Assembly (NCBI GenBank): GCA_937875395.1
Contig: CALNCU010000290.1
Coordinates: 1-13,313 of the forward strand
Direction: 5' to 3'
DNA from: an uncultured Armatimonadota bacterium
GTDB lineage: Bacteria > Armatimonadota > UBA5829 > DTJY01
DNA: 13,313 nt
Under the pieces are notes generated by a model. It ran no database searches. It was not told where the DNA came from and saw only the letters and a list, made by a program, of their open reading frames with translations. Positions 1 through 7,311 of this stretch are shown here, piece after piece. Both the position numbers and the translations under genes were made by a program. Each line of letters opens with the position of its first letter. Within the stretch, counting starts at the first letter, position 1.

Positions 1-990
1 AATGACTACGCGGGCCTTGATGTTGCCGGTAAAACGGTGCTCTGGCTCCCGGGGCGCCCTGCCGGTGTAAAACTAGGCATAAGCCCCAGCGGCGCGCAGA
101 AGATGCTCACCGCATACCAGCACGGCGCCGTGGCGTGCCTTATACTCCGGCGTGCCGGCATAAAGGATGCGTGGGGAACAAACGTGGGATTTGCCGGCGC
201 CATTGCAGATTTCCCGTATATAGGGGTTGATGAGAGAATAGCAGATGAGCTTATGTCTGCGTCCGGGCTTAGGCCAAGCAGGATAAAGAACGGTGTAAAG
301 GTAAAATCCGGCGTGGCAGGCGTATCTATTCACCTTGCTGTAACTCCGGTATGTGATCCCGTAAGAAAGACTTACAACATAATAGGCCATATACCCGGAA
401 GCGATTCCGCCTTAAAGGATGAGGTGGTTCTGGTGGGCGCGCATTACGATCATCTGGGGCGGCTTAAGAGTGGCGGAATCCTTAGAGGCGCAGATGATAA
501 TGCATCCGGGAGCGCGGTTGTGCTGGAGGCGGCCCGCTCCATAATGCAATCCGGCCTGCCGCCCCGCCGCACAATTGTCTTTGCCCTTTGGACGGGGGAA
601 GAGGGCGGGCTTATAGGTTCAAACTACTTTGCAGGCAACCCGCCGTTTCCGCTTAAAAACATTGTATCAAACATTGAGCTGGATATGGTTGGCACGGGAA
701 CGCCGGGAGTCTTTGGTTCTACGGGCGCGGCCGCGTATCCCCGGCACTTTACCCATATTGCGCAAAGTGCATCAGATTTAGGTCTTATTCTTAAGAGAGA
801 CAGCCTAAACGGAGCAAGCGATCACCTGGCCTTCACCAGAAAGAACGTGCCGAGTTCGCTTATATATGCAGAGGGCAAACATCCGTATTACCACACGGTA
901 AAAGATACGCCGGAGACCCTTAAGCCGGAGGTGCTGGAATCTGCCGCAAAACTGGTCATCCTCTCCGCCTGGCGCGCCGCCAATCTTTGA
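1..990 (+). CDS. M28-family zinc aminopeptidase, 5'-truncated by the window edge
   Basis: The reading frame is open from base 1 (Asn-Asp-Tyr-Ala-Gly-Leu-Asp), so the true start lies upstream; the GTG at 37 is internal. About 329 residues are visible. The first ~100 resemble the PA-type insert common in these peptidases, and the rest is the M28 catalytic core. The di-zinc set is complete: His in the GAHYDH motif (442-444) with the following catalytic Asp, bridging Asp in ADDNASG (493-495), catalytic and ligand Glu-Glu (598-603), Asp in ELDMVG (682-684) and His in YYHTVKDTP (892-894). The family removes N-terminal amino acids from peptides in the periplasm or outside the cell; a signal peptide would be in the missing part. 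Family assignment is firm, substrate unknown. It may share transcription with the barrel-like gene 200 bp downstream, but that gene has its own strong ribosome binding site. Confidence 0.93.
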   Translation, partial: NDYAGLDVAGKTVLWLPGRPAGVKLGISPSGAQKMLTAYQHGAVACLILRRAGIKDAWGTNVGFAGAIADFPYIGVDERIADELMSASGLRPSRIKNGVKVKSGVAGVSIHLAVTPVCDPVRKTYNIIGHIPGSDSALKDEVVLVGAHYDHLGRLKSGGILRGADDNASGSAVVLEAARSIMQSGLPPRRTIVFALWTGEEGGLIGSNYFAGNPPFPLKNIVSNIELDMVGTGTPGVFGSTGAAAYPRHFTHIAQSASDLGLILKRDSLNGASDHLAFTRKNVPSSLIYAEGKHPYYHTVKDTPETLKPEVLESAAKLVILSAWRAANL

Positions 991-1189
991 GATCGCCCAA
1001 ACATTCTCCGGATGGAGTAAGCGCCACCCGGTATTCGGATTCCTTAATCTCCTTAGGCACCCCTATAATCATCTCTCCCCTCCTGCAACTTGTTTATACC
1101 CGCCTGCCGGGTGCTCTGCATGAATCGTTTGTGCAAGTGGAGTGCCGGGTAAATGAAATTACAATCCACCCAGGGAGGGAGGTATAAAA

Positions 1190-1738
1190 ATGAAAAAATC
1201 CGGGCTGATTATAGGAATAATCTTTGCGCTTACAGTTGCCTTTGCAAGCAGCGTAACGGCGCAGGGATTGGATGCTGAAAGGCCTAGCTTAGATGTGAAA
1301 GCCGGTATTATGTTCCCGTCTGGGCCTACCAGAGATACATCAGAGTTCACAGCCGGCGTGGAATTGGGTACCCGCGCAAGCAACATCTTTCAGGGCATGA
1401 AGGGCAACCTGTCGCTAAGTGCCGACTATGTTAGCATTACCACTACTGCAGAAGGAGGGGGAACAAAGGATACCGTTCTTCTGCCTATACTGTTGAACTG
1501 GAAGGAACATTACTACTTTGGAGAAGGAAGGTCTTTTGATTACGGAGTGGGCGCCGGCATATACTGGGCAATGGATACTATTCCGGATATGAGCATAACG
1601 GATAGAGTAAACTTTGCCTATGGTGTATCGCTTGGCATGCACTTTATTCCCAACTGGTTTGTTGAAGGGCGGTGGACGGCCAGCAGGAATGCCGATAAGG
1701 ATGCACTGGCCGCTCTTACAATAGGATACACATTCTAA
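1190..1738 (+). CDS. Secreted, outer-membrane beta-barrel-like protein
   Basis: 182 aa. The N-terminus is a classical signal peptide: Lys-Lys, a hydrophobic stretch at residues 5-19, then Val-Thr-Ala before Gln25 as a likely signal peptidase I site. The mature part alternates polar and hydrophobic residues in short strands, with paired patterns such as AGVELGTR, NLSLSADYV, FDYGVGAGIYW and FAYGVSLGMHF. It ends in ALTIGYTF; a terminal Phe is the usual signal for insertion by the BAM complex. The size suits an eight-strand barrel of the OmpA/OmpX type. The ATG is preceded by GGAGG at 1178-1182, seven bases upstream. The cargo or role is not evident; no peptidoglycan-binding domain is present. 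It is followed by the terminator at 1808-1841. Confidence 0.85.
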   Translation: MKKSGLIIGIIFALTVAFASSVTAQGLDAERPSLDVKAGIMFPSGPTRDTSEFTAGVELGTRASNIFQGMKGNLSLSADYVSITTTAEGGGTKDTVLLPILLNWKEHYYFGEGRSFDYGVGAGIYWAMDTIPDMSITDRVNFAYGVSLGMHFIPNWFVEGRWTASRNADKDALAALTIGYTF

Positions 1739-1746
1739 AAACAGGG

Positions 1747-1783
1747 CTTCGGCAGCGGCGTGCTGCGCACTCTGCGACCGAAG
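1747..1783 (+). other. GC-rich imperfect hairpin after the barrel gene
   Basis: CTTCGG (1747-1752) pairs with CCGAAG (1778-1783). An inner GCAGC/GCTGC pair (1752-1756 with 1762-1766) could form as an alternative. No U-run follows, so this is more likely a 3'-UTR structure than a terminator. Confidence 0.35.
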
Positions 1784-1807
1784 GTTTGAAGAGGCTGGAA
1801 AATTAAC

Positions 1808-1841
1808 AAAGGCCCGGCATTATGCAATCTGCCGGGCCTTT
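1808..1841. terminator. Bidirectional intrinsic terminator between convergent genes
   Basis: A perfect 12-bp inverted repeat (1808-1819 with 1830-1841; core GGCCCGGCA/TGCCGGGCC) encloses a 10-nt loop. Its outer AAA/TTT gives a short U-tract on both strands. It lies 69 bp after the barrel stop codon and 6 bp after the ROK kinase stop codon on the other strand, so it plausibly ends both transcripts. Confidence 0.88.
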
Positions 1842-1847
1842 AATGTG

Positions 1848-2801
1848 TCACAGGCCTTCCATGGCAAGGCAGATGGCTCCAATTACTCCTGCATCTTCCC
1901 CTAGTTCTGCGGTAACAATCTCCGTGTCTCTGGCAAGGACGGGCATGGCGCGGGCAATTGCAACGGTTTTGGCCGGTTCAAAGAGGAGGTCTATATTCTT
2001 CATAACCACGCCGCCGCCAAGCACTATACGCCCGGGGTTCAAAATATTTATTATGTTAGCTACTCCTATGCCCAGGTATTGCGCTGTCTCTTTCCATATT
2101 TTAAGCGCAAGTTCATCATCAAGGCGGGCCGCATGAGATACATGGGCGCCGGTCACCCGTTCTATCTCCTGGGCGGATTCCAGTATAATGCTCTTGGGGT
2201 TCTGTTCCAGGTATTCTCTTGCTCTTCTGGCTATGGATGTGCCGGAACACAGGGATTCCAGGCAGCCGTGATTACCGCAAGGGCAGTCGGGGCCGTTGGG
2301 AAGCACTATCTGGTGGCCAAATTCCGCCGCATTTCCGTTGCCCCTGTAGAGGCGGCCGTCTATTACTATCCCCCCGCCTATGCCTGTCCCCACGTTAAGG
2401 TATGCCATGTTGGATATGTTTATACCGGCGCCCCGGCGGGCCTCTCCCAGCGCAGCCAAGTTAACATCGTTATCAAGGAATGCCGGTGCAGAGAAGGCAT
2501 CTGAAAAGTACTGGGAAAGAAGAAGCCCCTCCCATCCGGGAAGGTTCACCACCTTCTCAATGCGTCCGGCATAGGGGTCTAGAGGGCCGCCGCACCCTAT
2601 CCCCGTGCCCTGTACCTCTGATTGTGGGATATTATGGGTATCCATCAGGCATCTGAAGGAGGTTTCTATGGCGGCAAGCACCGCCTCTGGCCCGCCTTCC
2701 CGCGGAGTGTGGAAGTTCTCCTGGCAAAGCACTCTGCCTTCACCATCGGCTATTGCTGTTATAATTTTTGTTCCGCCAATATCTACGCCCAGATATGCCA
2801 T
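1848..2801 (-). CDS. ROK-family sugar kinase (glucokinase-like)
   Basis: 317 aa, the normal length for a single-domain ROK kinase. Residues 7-12 (DIGGTK) form the phosphate-binding loop. LDNDVNLAALGE at 109-120 carries the catalytic Asp112. GTGIGGGIV at 138-146 is the second glycine-rich ATP loop. E160-F-G-H163 is the sugar-binding ExGH motif. CPCGNHGCLE at 173-182 with His163 gives the structural zinc site (C173, C175, C180). There is no N-terminal helix-turn-helix, so this is an enzyme and not a NagC/XylR-type repressor. It phosphorylates a hexose with ATP in the cytoplasm; glucose is the commonest substrate, but N-acetylglucosamine, N-acetylmannosamine or fructose cannot be excluded from sequence. 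GAGGG at 2806-2810 (reverse complement) supports the ATG. It reads the same way as the HEPN gene 105 bp upstream. Confidence 0.93.
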   Translation of the reverse strand: MAYLGVDIGGTKIITAIADGEGRVLCQENFHTPREGGPEAVLAAIETSFRCLMDTHNIPQSEVQGTGIGCGGPLDPYAGRIEKVVNLPGWEGLLLSQYFSDAFSAPAFLDNDVNLAALGEARRGAGINISNMAYLNVGTGIGGGIVIDGRLYRGNGNAAEFGHQIVLPNGPDCPCGNHGCLESLCSGTSIARRAREYLEQNPKSIILESAQEIERVTGAHVSHAARLDDELALKIWKETAQYLGIGVANIINILNPGRIVLGGGVVMKNIDLLFEPAKTVAIARAMPVLARDTEIVTAELGEDAGVIGAICLAMEGL

Positions 2802-2906
2802 GCAACCCTCACTAAATAGATTCTGCAGCCCCTTGAATTTGCCGGGCCGGATGAAATGTTGATCTTTGGTGACGTTAGTAGTCTGCCAAGGGTGGAAGAT
2901 ATGGTG

Positions 2907-3281
2907 CTAAAGAAGGTTCTTTGCCCATTTTAAGACTGTATCCGCCGCACGCAAATGCTGTTCTGCCGACGCCCTGGTGTATATCTGCGCGGGGACTCCA
3001 TCGCTTGCATCCGGGTTGCGCGAGGTTAAAAACTCAACATTTAACTCTGCAGAAGCATTCATAACCTCTATTGGCGCGTCCAGCGAGTTGGCTATCTGAA
3101 TTAGATGATGCCCTCTTGGGTTCCTCTGCTGCTTTTTTAAGGCTACGGCCTTTAATGCCTTCTCGGCGGCTTGCTGGCTAAAGAAAACGCTTGCATAGTA
3201 AATTCCGGCATCCATTAATACGGTAGCCGTAGTATAATCGGCCTGCGCTTGCGTCCAGAATGCCTGCACTTCTTTTCTCAA
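2907..3281 (-). CDS. Orphan HEPN-domain protein (COG2250-like)
   Basis: About 124 aa, all helical. It matches the stand-alone HEPN family: an opening RKEVQAFWTQAQADY helix, the family block YYASVFFSQQAAEKALKA, an Arg-x4-His motif (RNPRGH) with the following His-Leu, and a C-terminal NPDASDGVP...ASAEQHLRAADTVLKWAK block. The start is uncertain. A TTG at 3281 gives the typical family N-terminus (M-RKEVQ) with GGAAGG ten bases upstream. An in-frame ATG at 3299 and a TTG at 3329 are longer alternatives. Such proteins often pair with a small MNT nucleotidyltransferase as a toxin-antitoxin-like module, but no partner gene exists on either side. Whether it is an RNase or a nucleotide-binding accessory is unknown. 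Confidence 0.82.
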   Translation of the reverse strand: MRKEVQAFWTQAQADYTTATVLMDAGIYYASVFFSQQAAEKALKAVALKKQQRNPRGHHLIQIANSLDAPIEVMNASAELNVEFLTSRNPDASDGVPAQIYTRASAEQHLRAADTVLKWAKNLL

Positions 3282-3435
3282 GACCAACCAGCCTTCCATA
3301 TTATTTTGCAGTACCTTTCCAATGTTCAATCAATCTCTCAACTTATATCATAAAACCGTGCAGCGCTGCAACCGCATAAAGAATAAGCTCAACTTTTGGC
3401 ATGGGATTATATTTGCTGGTTAAGGCGAATTTGAA

Positions 3436-3463
3436 GGCGGTGCCCGCATAATTGAACACCGCC
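3436..3463 (-). terminator. Weak terminator-like hairpin after the small secreted gene
   Basis: GGCGGTG (3436-3442) and CACCGCC (3457-3463) form a perfect 7-bp stem with a 14-nt loop. It starts 28 bp after the stop codon of the leftward gene at 3491-3895. The flank after the stem on the minus strand is only weakly U-rich, so termination may be partial, letting transcription reach the HEPN gene. Confidence 0.45.
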
Positions 3464-3490
3464 CCAAAATACTGCATATGCAAAAACTCG

Positions 3491-3895
3491 TCAGCCCGGT
3501 ATTGCAGGGGTAGGCCTTGCCTGTGGAATCGCTGCTCTTGCACGCGCAAGCCACCTCTGGGCAAGACCTTCAACTGTTGTCCCGTTGGCACGGGCATCTG
3601 CCGCTGTTACGGTGATAAGAGTTGTGTTTCCAACACTTATCACCCGTTCGCCGTTACAGGTGCCAAGCCTTATGGATGCAGGGTCCAGACGCTCATAGCC
3701 CAGTATATAGGCCAGGCGTTCGTTCACCCGGTCAATCCTTTCATCTGCGGTCATTCCGCCTGCCGGTGCGCGGGCTATGGCAACAAGGCTATTGGCGACT
3801 ACAACTTTTTCGCTCATGGTGAATGCGCTTGCAGCCGAAGCAATAACTACTGCCGCCATTGTTACAATAAGTAGAGCCACAATTGTTCGCTTCAT
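3491..3895 (-). CDS. Small secreted protein of unknown function
   Basis: 134 aa, family not recognised. Residues 1-24 are a clear signal peptide: Lys-Arg, a long hydrophobic core, then Ala-Ser-Ala before Phe25. The mature chain begins with a helix-like stretch containing TADERIDRVNERLAYILG, followed by a short compact region with RLGTCNGERVISVGNTTLITVTAADA, then a helix GTTVEGLAQRWLARARAAIP and a Pro-rich end. The order (helix, 'ERVISVGNTTLITVT', then ADA...LAQRW) recalls periplasmic segments I have seen next to mechanosensitive-channel-like proteins in several phyla, but this is only an impression. There is one Cys (in GTCNG) and no membrane helix after the signal. AGGAGG (3904-3909, reverse complement) lies 8 bases before the ATG, so the start is secure. 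It stands alone between hairpins. Confidence 0.78.
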   Translation of the reverse strand: MKRTIVALLIVTMAAVVIASAASAFTMSEKVVVANSLVAIARAPAGGMTADERIDRVNERLAYILGYERLDPASIRLGTCNGERVISVGNTTLITVTAADARANGTTVEGLAQRWLARARAAIPQARPTPAIPG

Positions 3896-4085
3896 TTACC
3901 TCACCTCCTCAGCGTGGATGCAGGTTGCACCAGGTAGCTTATACCCGGCTCTAAATACGTGGTAAACGAAGTTCTGCTACCGCAGGCTTAAAAGGCAGGT
4001 TTTTGCGCAGCGTCCCGGGATATCTGCAACCTGTTATATGCCGGCCCGGGCAGCGTATAGAGAGGATGAATGTAACTTTTGCAGG

Positions 4086-4119
4086 CCAGATTAGGCGCAG
4101 GAGACCGCGCCTAATCTGG
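4086..4119. terminator. Long perfect hairpin downstream of lysS
   Basis: A 13-bp perfect inverted repeat (4086-4098 with 4107-4119; CCAGATTAGGCGC and its complement) has an 8-nt loop and lies 15 bp after the lysS stop. No U-run follows on the minus strand, so it may act as a 3'-end stabiliser or a Rho-assisted terminator rather than a classical intrinsic terminator. Confidence 0.6.
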
Positions 4120-4134
4120 TAATTGTATCTTAAT

Positions 4135-5622
4135 TTACTGTTTCTCCGGCTTAAGTTGCGGAAAGAGGATTACGTCACGTATGGAGGGGCTGCTGGTAAA
4201 CAGCATAACCAGACGGTCTATGCCAATGCCAAGTCCGCCGGTGGGCGGCATGCCGTGTTCAAGCGCCCGAAGGAAGTCTTCATCCATTGGGTGCGCTTCT
4301 GCATCCCCGGTGGCGCGCTGCCTTGCCTGATCTATAAACCGTTCCCGCTGATCCAGGGGATCGTTAATCTCTGAGAAGGCGTTCCCCACCTCATAGGCTG
4401 CAATGTACGGTTCAAACCGCCGGGTCATGCCGGGATTTGCAGGGTCCTTTTTGGCAAGCGGGGATATATCCACCGGATACTCCGTTATAAATACCGGCTG
4501 AATAAGTTTGGGCTGCACAAACCGCTCAAATATCTTGTCTACTATTCCGCCTATGGTATTCTCTTCATCCATGGGCAGGCCAAGGCGAACCCCTGCAGAT
4601 TTGGCGCTTTCCAAGGTCTCAAACTCTTCCGGGCCTATGCCGGTGTGCTCACGAATGCTTTCAAGGAGCGGAATCCTCTTCCAGGGGCGTTCAAGGCTTA
4701 TGGTTTCGCCGTTGTAAGAGAAGGTATGCCCGCCGTAAAGCTGCTGGCAGATATTGTTAAACAGCCGCTCAACAAGGTCCATCATGTCTTCCAGGTTTGT
4801 ATATGCCTGGTAGAGTTCCAGCAGGGTGAACTCCGGGTTGTGGCGGGTGGAGAGCCCTTCGTTTCTAAAGACGCGGCCCATCTCGTAAACTTTATCAAAC
4901 CCGCCTACCATAAGGCGTTTCAGGTAGAGTTCCAATGATATACGCAGGTGGAACTCGTGATTGAGCGCGTTATAGTAGGTATCGAACGGTTTTGCCGCCG
5001 CGCCGCCTGCAACGGCCTGAAGCACCGGCGTCTCAACTTCTATAAAACCTTCATCATCCAGAAACTGGCGGATGGCGCGCACTATAATGCTGCGCTTCAC
5101 CATGGTATCCATGACCTCCGGGTTTACAATAAGGTCAAGGTAGCGCTGCCGGTATCTCTGCTCAACATCCTGCAGGCCGTACCATTCCTGATCGCCCTTC
5201 TGCTTGCCTATGGGGATAGGCCTCAGGGACTTGGAGAGGACTTCAAATCCCTTTGCAAAGATTGTTGTCTCACCCGTGCGCGTCTTTCCAATGCTGCCCT
5301 CAACCCCCAGAAAGTCGCCTATGTCCACAAGGCTTAGAAGCTGGTATGTCTCTGCGCCCACGGTATCTGCCTTGATGTATACCTGAATCCTTCCGGTAGA
5401 ATCCTGGATGTGAAGGAATGTTGCCTTCCCCATGGGTCGCATGGAGACCACTCTCCCCGCTGCAGATACGGTCTGTTCGCCTATCTCATCGGCGCCGGTA
5501 AGGAGCTGCATTGCCGTATGGGAACGGTCAAAACGTTCAACGGCAAACGGGTCTGCGCCCTTCTCCCGGAGTGTCTTAAGCTTCTCCAGCCTGTTTTCTA
5601 TTAATTCATTTTCTTCTATCAA
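4135..5622 (-). CDS. lysS: Lysyl-tRNA synthetase, class II
   Basis: 495 aa, full length. It charges tRNA-Lys with lysine using ATP in the cytoplasm. The N-terminal OB-fold anticodon-binding domain covers about residues 52-135 (AGRVVSMRPMGKATFLHIQD). The class II core follows, with motif 1 around GFIEVETPVLQ (192-202), motif 2 around VYEMGRVFRNEGLSTRHNPEFTLLE (245-269) and motif 3 at TGGLGIGIDRLVMLF (461-475, with Arg470). The start is a TTG: no ATG occurs before residue 38, and AGGGAG eight bases upstream fits the TTG well. It lies 104 bp after greA on the same strand, the pairing often seen in Gram-positive and some other phyla. A hairpin in the gap (5649-5686) may tune expression relative to greA. 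No T-box elements are visible. Confidence 0.98.
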   Translation of the reverse strand: MIEENELIENRLEKLKTLREKGADPFAVERFDRSHTAMQLLTGADEIGEQTVSAAGRVVSMRPMGKATFLHIQDSTGRIQVYIKADTVGAETYQLLSLVDIGDFLGVEGSIGKTRTGETTIFAKGFEVLSKSLRPIPIGKQKGDQEWYGLQDVEQRYRQRYLDLIVNPEVMDTMVKRSIIVRAIRQFLDDEGFIEVETPVLQAVAGGAAAKPFDTYYNALNHEFHLRISLELYLKRLMVGGFDKVYEMGRVFRNEGLSTRHNPEFTLLELYQAYTNLEDMMDLVERLFNNICQQLYGGHTFSYNGETISLERPWKRIPLLESIREHTGIGPEEFETLESAKSAGVRLGLPMDEENTIGGIVDKIFERFVQPKLIQPVFITEYPVDISPLAKKDPANPGMTRRFEPYIAAYEVGNAFSEINDPLDQRERFIDQARQRATGDAEAHPMDEDFLRALEHGMPPTGGLGIGIDRLVMLFTSSPSIRDVILFPQLKPEKQ

Positions 5623-5648
5623 TTTGCGGACTCCCTTTATACAAAACA

Positions 5649-5686
5649 GCGTATAGCTGCACGCCTGTTAACGCGAAGCTATACGC
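5649..5686 (-). promoter_or_regulatory. Inverted repeat in the greA-lysS gap (possible attenuator)
   Basis: GCGTATAGCT (5649-5658) and AGCTATACGC (5677-5686) form a perfect 10-bp stem with an 18-nt loop. On the minus strand it is followed by TGTTTTGT, a short U-rich run, about 27 bases before the lysS TTG. It could be a leaky terminator that lowers lysS relative to greA, or an RNA processing site. Confidence 0.5.
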
Positions 5687-5726
5687 CATGAATTATTGGC
5701 TCTCTGAAGTTATCCGGCGGCAGTGG

Positions 5727-6200
5727 TTATTTTGATATCTTGACTATTTTATACTTTGCCGGGCCGTCGGGCGTCTGTACCTGTATAACGTCGCCGACCT
5801 TCTTGTTGACAAGGGCTTCGCCTACCGGCGACTCGTTTGATATACGGTCTTCGCCGGGATCTGATTCGGCCGAGCCGACTATTGTTAGCCCCCAATCTTC
5901 CTTTGTTTTCATGTCTCTAATGGTAACTTTTGACCCTATGCCTACCATATCTGTAGGAATCTGGTCTTCTTCTACCACTTGGGCAACCTGCAGAATGCGC
6001 TTTAATTCTATAATGCGTCCTTCAACAAACGCCTGCTCCGTCTTTGCTTCTTCGTACTCAGAGTTTTCGGAGGGCTCTCCGTACTCTTTAGAGTCTCTTA
6101 TTCTATCAGCAACTTCTCTGCGACGAACCGTGCGGAGATGTTCAAGCTCATCTTGAATCCGTTTGAGGCCGCTTGGTGTAAGGAATATCTCGTTTTCCAT
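5727..6200 (-). CDS. greA: Transcription elongation factor GreA
   Basis: 157 aa from the ATG at 6200, the usual GreA length. It rescues backtracked RNA polymerase by stimulating cleavage of the nascent RNA. Residues 1-75 form the antiparallel coiled coil inserted into the polymerase secondary channel. Its tip carries GEPSENSEYEEAK (41-53), where the usual Asp of GDLSEN is Glu42 and the second acidic residue is Glu45. Residues ~80-157 are the FKBP-like C-terminal domain, including SDPGEDRISNESPVGEALVNK. A longer reading from a GTG at 6239 is open but starts inside a leader hairpin and lacks a ribosome binding site. AGGGAG ten bases before the ATG decides the start. First gene of the greA-lysS unit; see the promoter and leader hairpin upstream. 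Confidence 0.97.
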   Translation of the reverse strand: MENEIFLTPSGLKRIQDELEHLRTVRRREVADRIRDSKEYGEPSENSEYEEAKTEQAFVEGRIIELKRILQVAQVVEEDQIPTDMVGIGSKVTIRDMKTKEDWGLTIVGSAESDPGEDRISNESPVGEALVNKKVGDVIQVQTPDGPAKYKIVKISK

Positions 6201-6232
6201 GTATTCTAGACTCCCTAATCTAAATAATAAGA

Positions 6233-6272
6233 TAAGCACTGCCAGCCCATGGATAAGACCAATCAGTGCTTA
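6233..6272 (-). promoter_or_regulatory. Hairpin in the greA leader (attenuator candidate)
   Basis: TAAGCACTG (6233-6241) and CAGTGCTTA (6264-6272) form a perfect 9-bp stem in the transcribed leader, between the promoter and the greA ATG. On the minus strand the stem is followed by TCTTATTATTT, which is U-rich. Its position resembles the leader terminator of E. coli greA that yields the small RNA GraL, though the sequence is unrelated. Confidence 0.5.
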
Positions 6273-6299
6273 CCGTACGCACAGCCTTCAATTCGGTGG

Positions 6300-6328
6300 A
6301 TTATACCATAAAGACACCCTTCTGTCAA
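6300..6328 (-). promoter_or_regulatory. Consensus sigma70 promoter for greA-lysS
   Basis: On the minus strand TTGACA (6328-6323) and TATAAT (6305-6300) are exact consensus hexamers 17 bases apart. Initiation would be near 6293, giving a leader of about 93 nt before the greA ATG. Confidence 0.93.
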
Positions 6329-6330
6329 AC

Positions 6331-6360
6331 ATTTTTTACTACATTTTTTACTATATTTAC
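6331..6360. repeat. AT-rich near-tandem repeat between divergent promoters
   Basis: ATTTTTTACTAC (6331-6342) is followed directly by ATTTTTTACTAT (6343-6354) and a partial third copy (ATTTAC). It lies between the -35 boxes of the leftward greA promoter and the rightward cheR-like promoter, so it could be an UP element or a binding site serving both. Confidence 0.6.
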
Positions 6361-6363
6361 TAG

Positions 6364-6392
6364 TTGACTATATACCAATGCTTTGATAAAAT
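6364..6392 (+). promoter_or_regulatory. Sigma70-type promoter of the methyltransferase-sensor pair
   Basis: TTGACT (6364-6369) and TAAAAT (6387-6392) are 17 bases apart, each one mismatch from consensus. Initiation would fall near 6399, next to or on the A of the ATG at 6400, so the mRNA may be leaderless. Confidence 0.72.
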
Positions 6393-6399
6393 TGCTGCA

Positions 6400-7311
6400 A
6401 TGGGAACTGGATACCTTTTAGCGAATATCTTAACAGATATAAAACCGGTTCTTGATAAACTGTTTCTTGTTACAGGAACCGATTTTACATGCTACCGTCC
6501 AAACACCATACGGCGGCGCATAAACCGTCGTGTGGCTGCTACAGGGAGTTCAAGCCTTCAGTCGTACGCAAACAACCTGGATTCCCTCCCCGGAGAGTAC
6601 AACTTACTCCTCTCCAGCCTTACCATAAAGTACACCATGTTCTTCCGCGATCCCTGGGTGTACTCCATACTTGAAAGCTATCTTAAAAAGATAATCGGGC
6701 CGGCCCGCAGCGCGCCGGTAACCATCTGGAGCGCAGCCTGTTCCACGGGAGAAGAAGCCTACTCCCTTGCCGCGCTGCTCTACTCCCTCACAGGGGCCGG
6801 ACATCCGGGAGCCAGAGTGGCAGGCACAGATATAGACCCGGAAGCCATAAAATACGCATCTTACGGCTCTTACGCCAAAGTCATGCCTTCTTCCATCCCG
6901 CAGACCCCGTGGTCAAAGTATTTTATTGATCGGCCAAATGCAATAGAGCCATGGCAGATATTGCGGCATATGGTGGAATTTATGCCTATGGACCTGCTCT
7001 CCAAAAGCGCACCATTCCTTCTTGCCAATATCTTCCCGGGCGGGTGTGACGTTATTTTCTGTAGAAACGTACTTATATACATGAACAGGGAAGCGCAGGC
7101 CAGGGTTCTCTCCCTCTGCGCAGATATGCTCAGGCCAAATGGACTGCTGGTGCTTGGAACCGGCGAGACGGTGCCCAGACCTTCGGCACTTGCTCTAGAG
7201 ATGATTAATTCCAAGGCCCGCATATTCCGTAAAATAACTAAAAGAGAGGCATTACCATGTTCAGCAGACTTACTATCAAAAAGCAGCTCATACTGGGGTT
7301 CGGCCTTGTAA
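6400..7311 (+). CDS. CheR-type protein-glutamate methyltransferase
   Basis: 303 aa from the ATG at 6400. The family transfers a methyl group from S-adenosylmethionine to glutamates of receptor coiled coils. The N-terminal helical domain includes YRPNTIRRRINRR (32-44) and the family block LTIKYTMFFRDP (74-85). The Rossmann domain has the SAM loop SAACSTGEEAYSLA (111-124), the acidic GTDID (142-146) and CRNVLIYM (221-228). An open frame reaches back to a TTG at 6364, but that codon is the -35 box of the promoter and cannot be the start. No Shine-Dalgarno sequence precedes the ATG. The 3' end overlaps the sensor gene by 55 nt in another frame, implying coupled expression. No CheA, CheW, CheB or canonical chemoreceptor is present here, so a role outside flagellar chemotaxis is likely. 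Confidence 0.9.
   Translation: MGTGYLLANILTDIKPVLDKLFLVTGTDFTCYRPNTIRRRINRRVAATGSSSLQSYANNLDSLPGEYNLLLSSLTIKYTMFFRDPWVYSILESYLKKIIGPARSAPVTIWSAACSTGEEAYSLAALLYSLTGAGHPGARVAGTDIDPEAIKYASYGSYAKVMPSSIPQTPWSKYFIDRPNAIEPWQILRHMVEFMPMDLLSKSAPFLLANIFPGGCDVIFCRNVLIYMNREAQARVLSLCADMLRPNGLLVLGTGETVPRPSALALEMINSKARIFRKITKREALPCSADLLSKSSSYWGSAL

Noticed and set aside
987..1187. 66-aa frame after the M28 peptidase
   Set aside because: It starts at a TTG inside the stop region, lacks a ribosome binding site and has no recognisable sequence.
3343..3597. 84-aa minus-strand frame between the HEPN and secreted genes
   Set aside because: It overlaps the secreted-protein gene in another frame and shows no domain or ribosome binding site.
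5623..5726. T-box riboswitch before lysS
   Set aside because: No specifier stem or conserved T-box sequence; only a simple hairpin is present.
6201..6239. 13-residue N-terminal extension of GreA
   Set aside because: It begins at a GTG in a leader hairpin with no ribosome binding site; the ATG at 6200 gives the usual length.
6364..6399. TTG start giving a 315-aa methyltransferase
   Set aside because: The TTG is part of the -35 box of a well-placed promoter, so it would not be in the mRNA.
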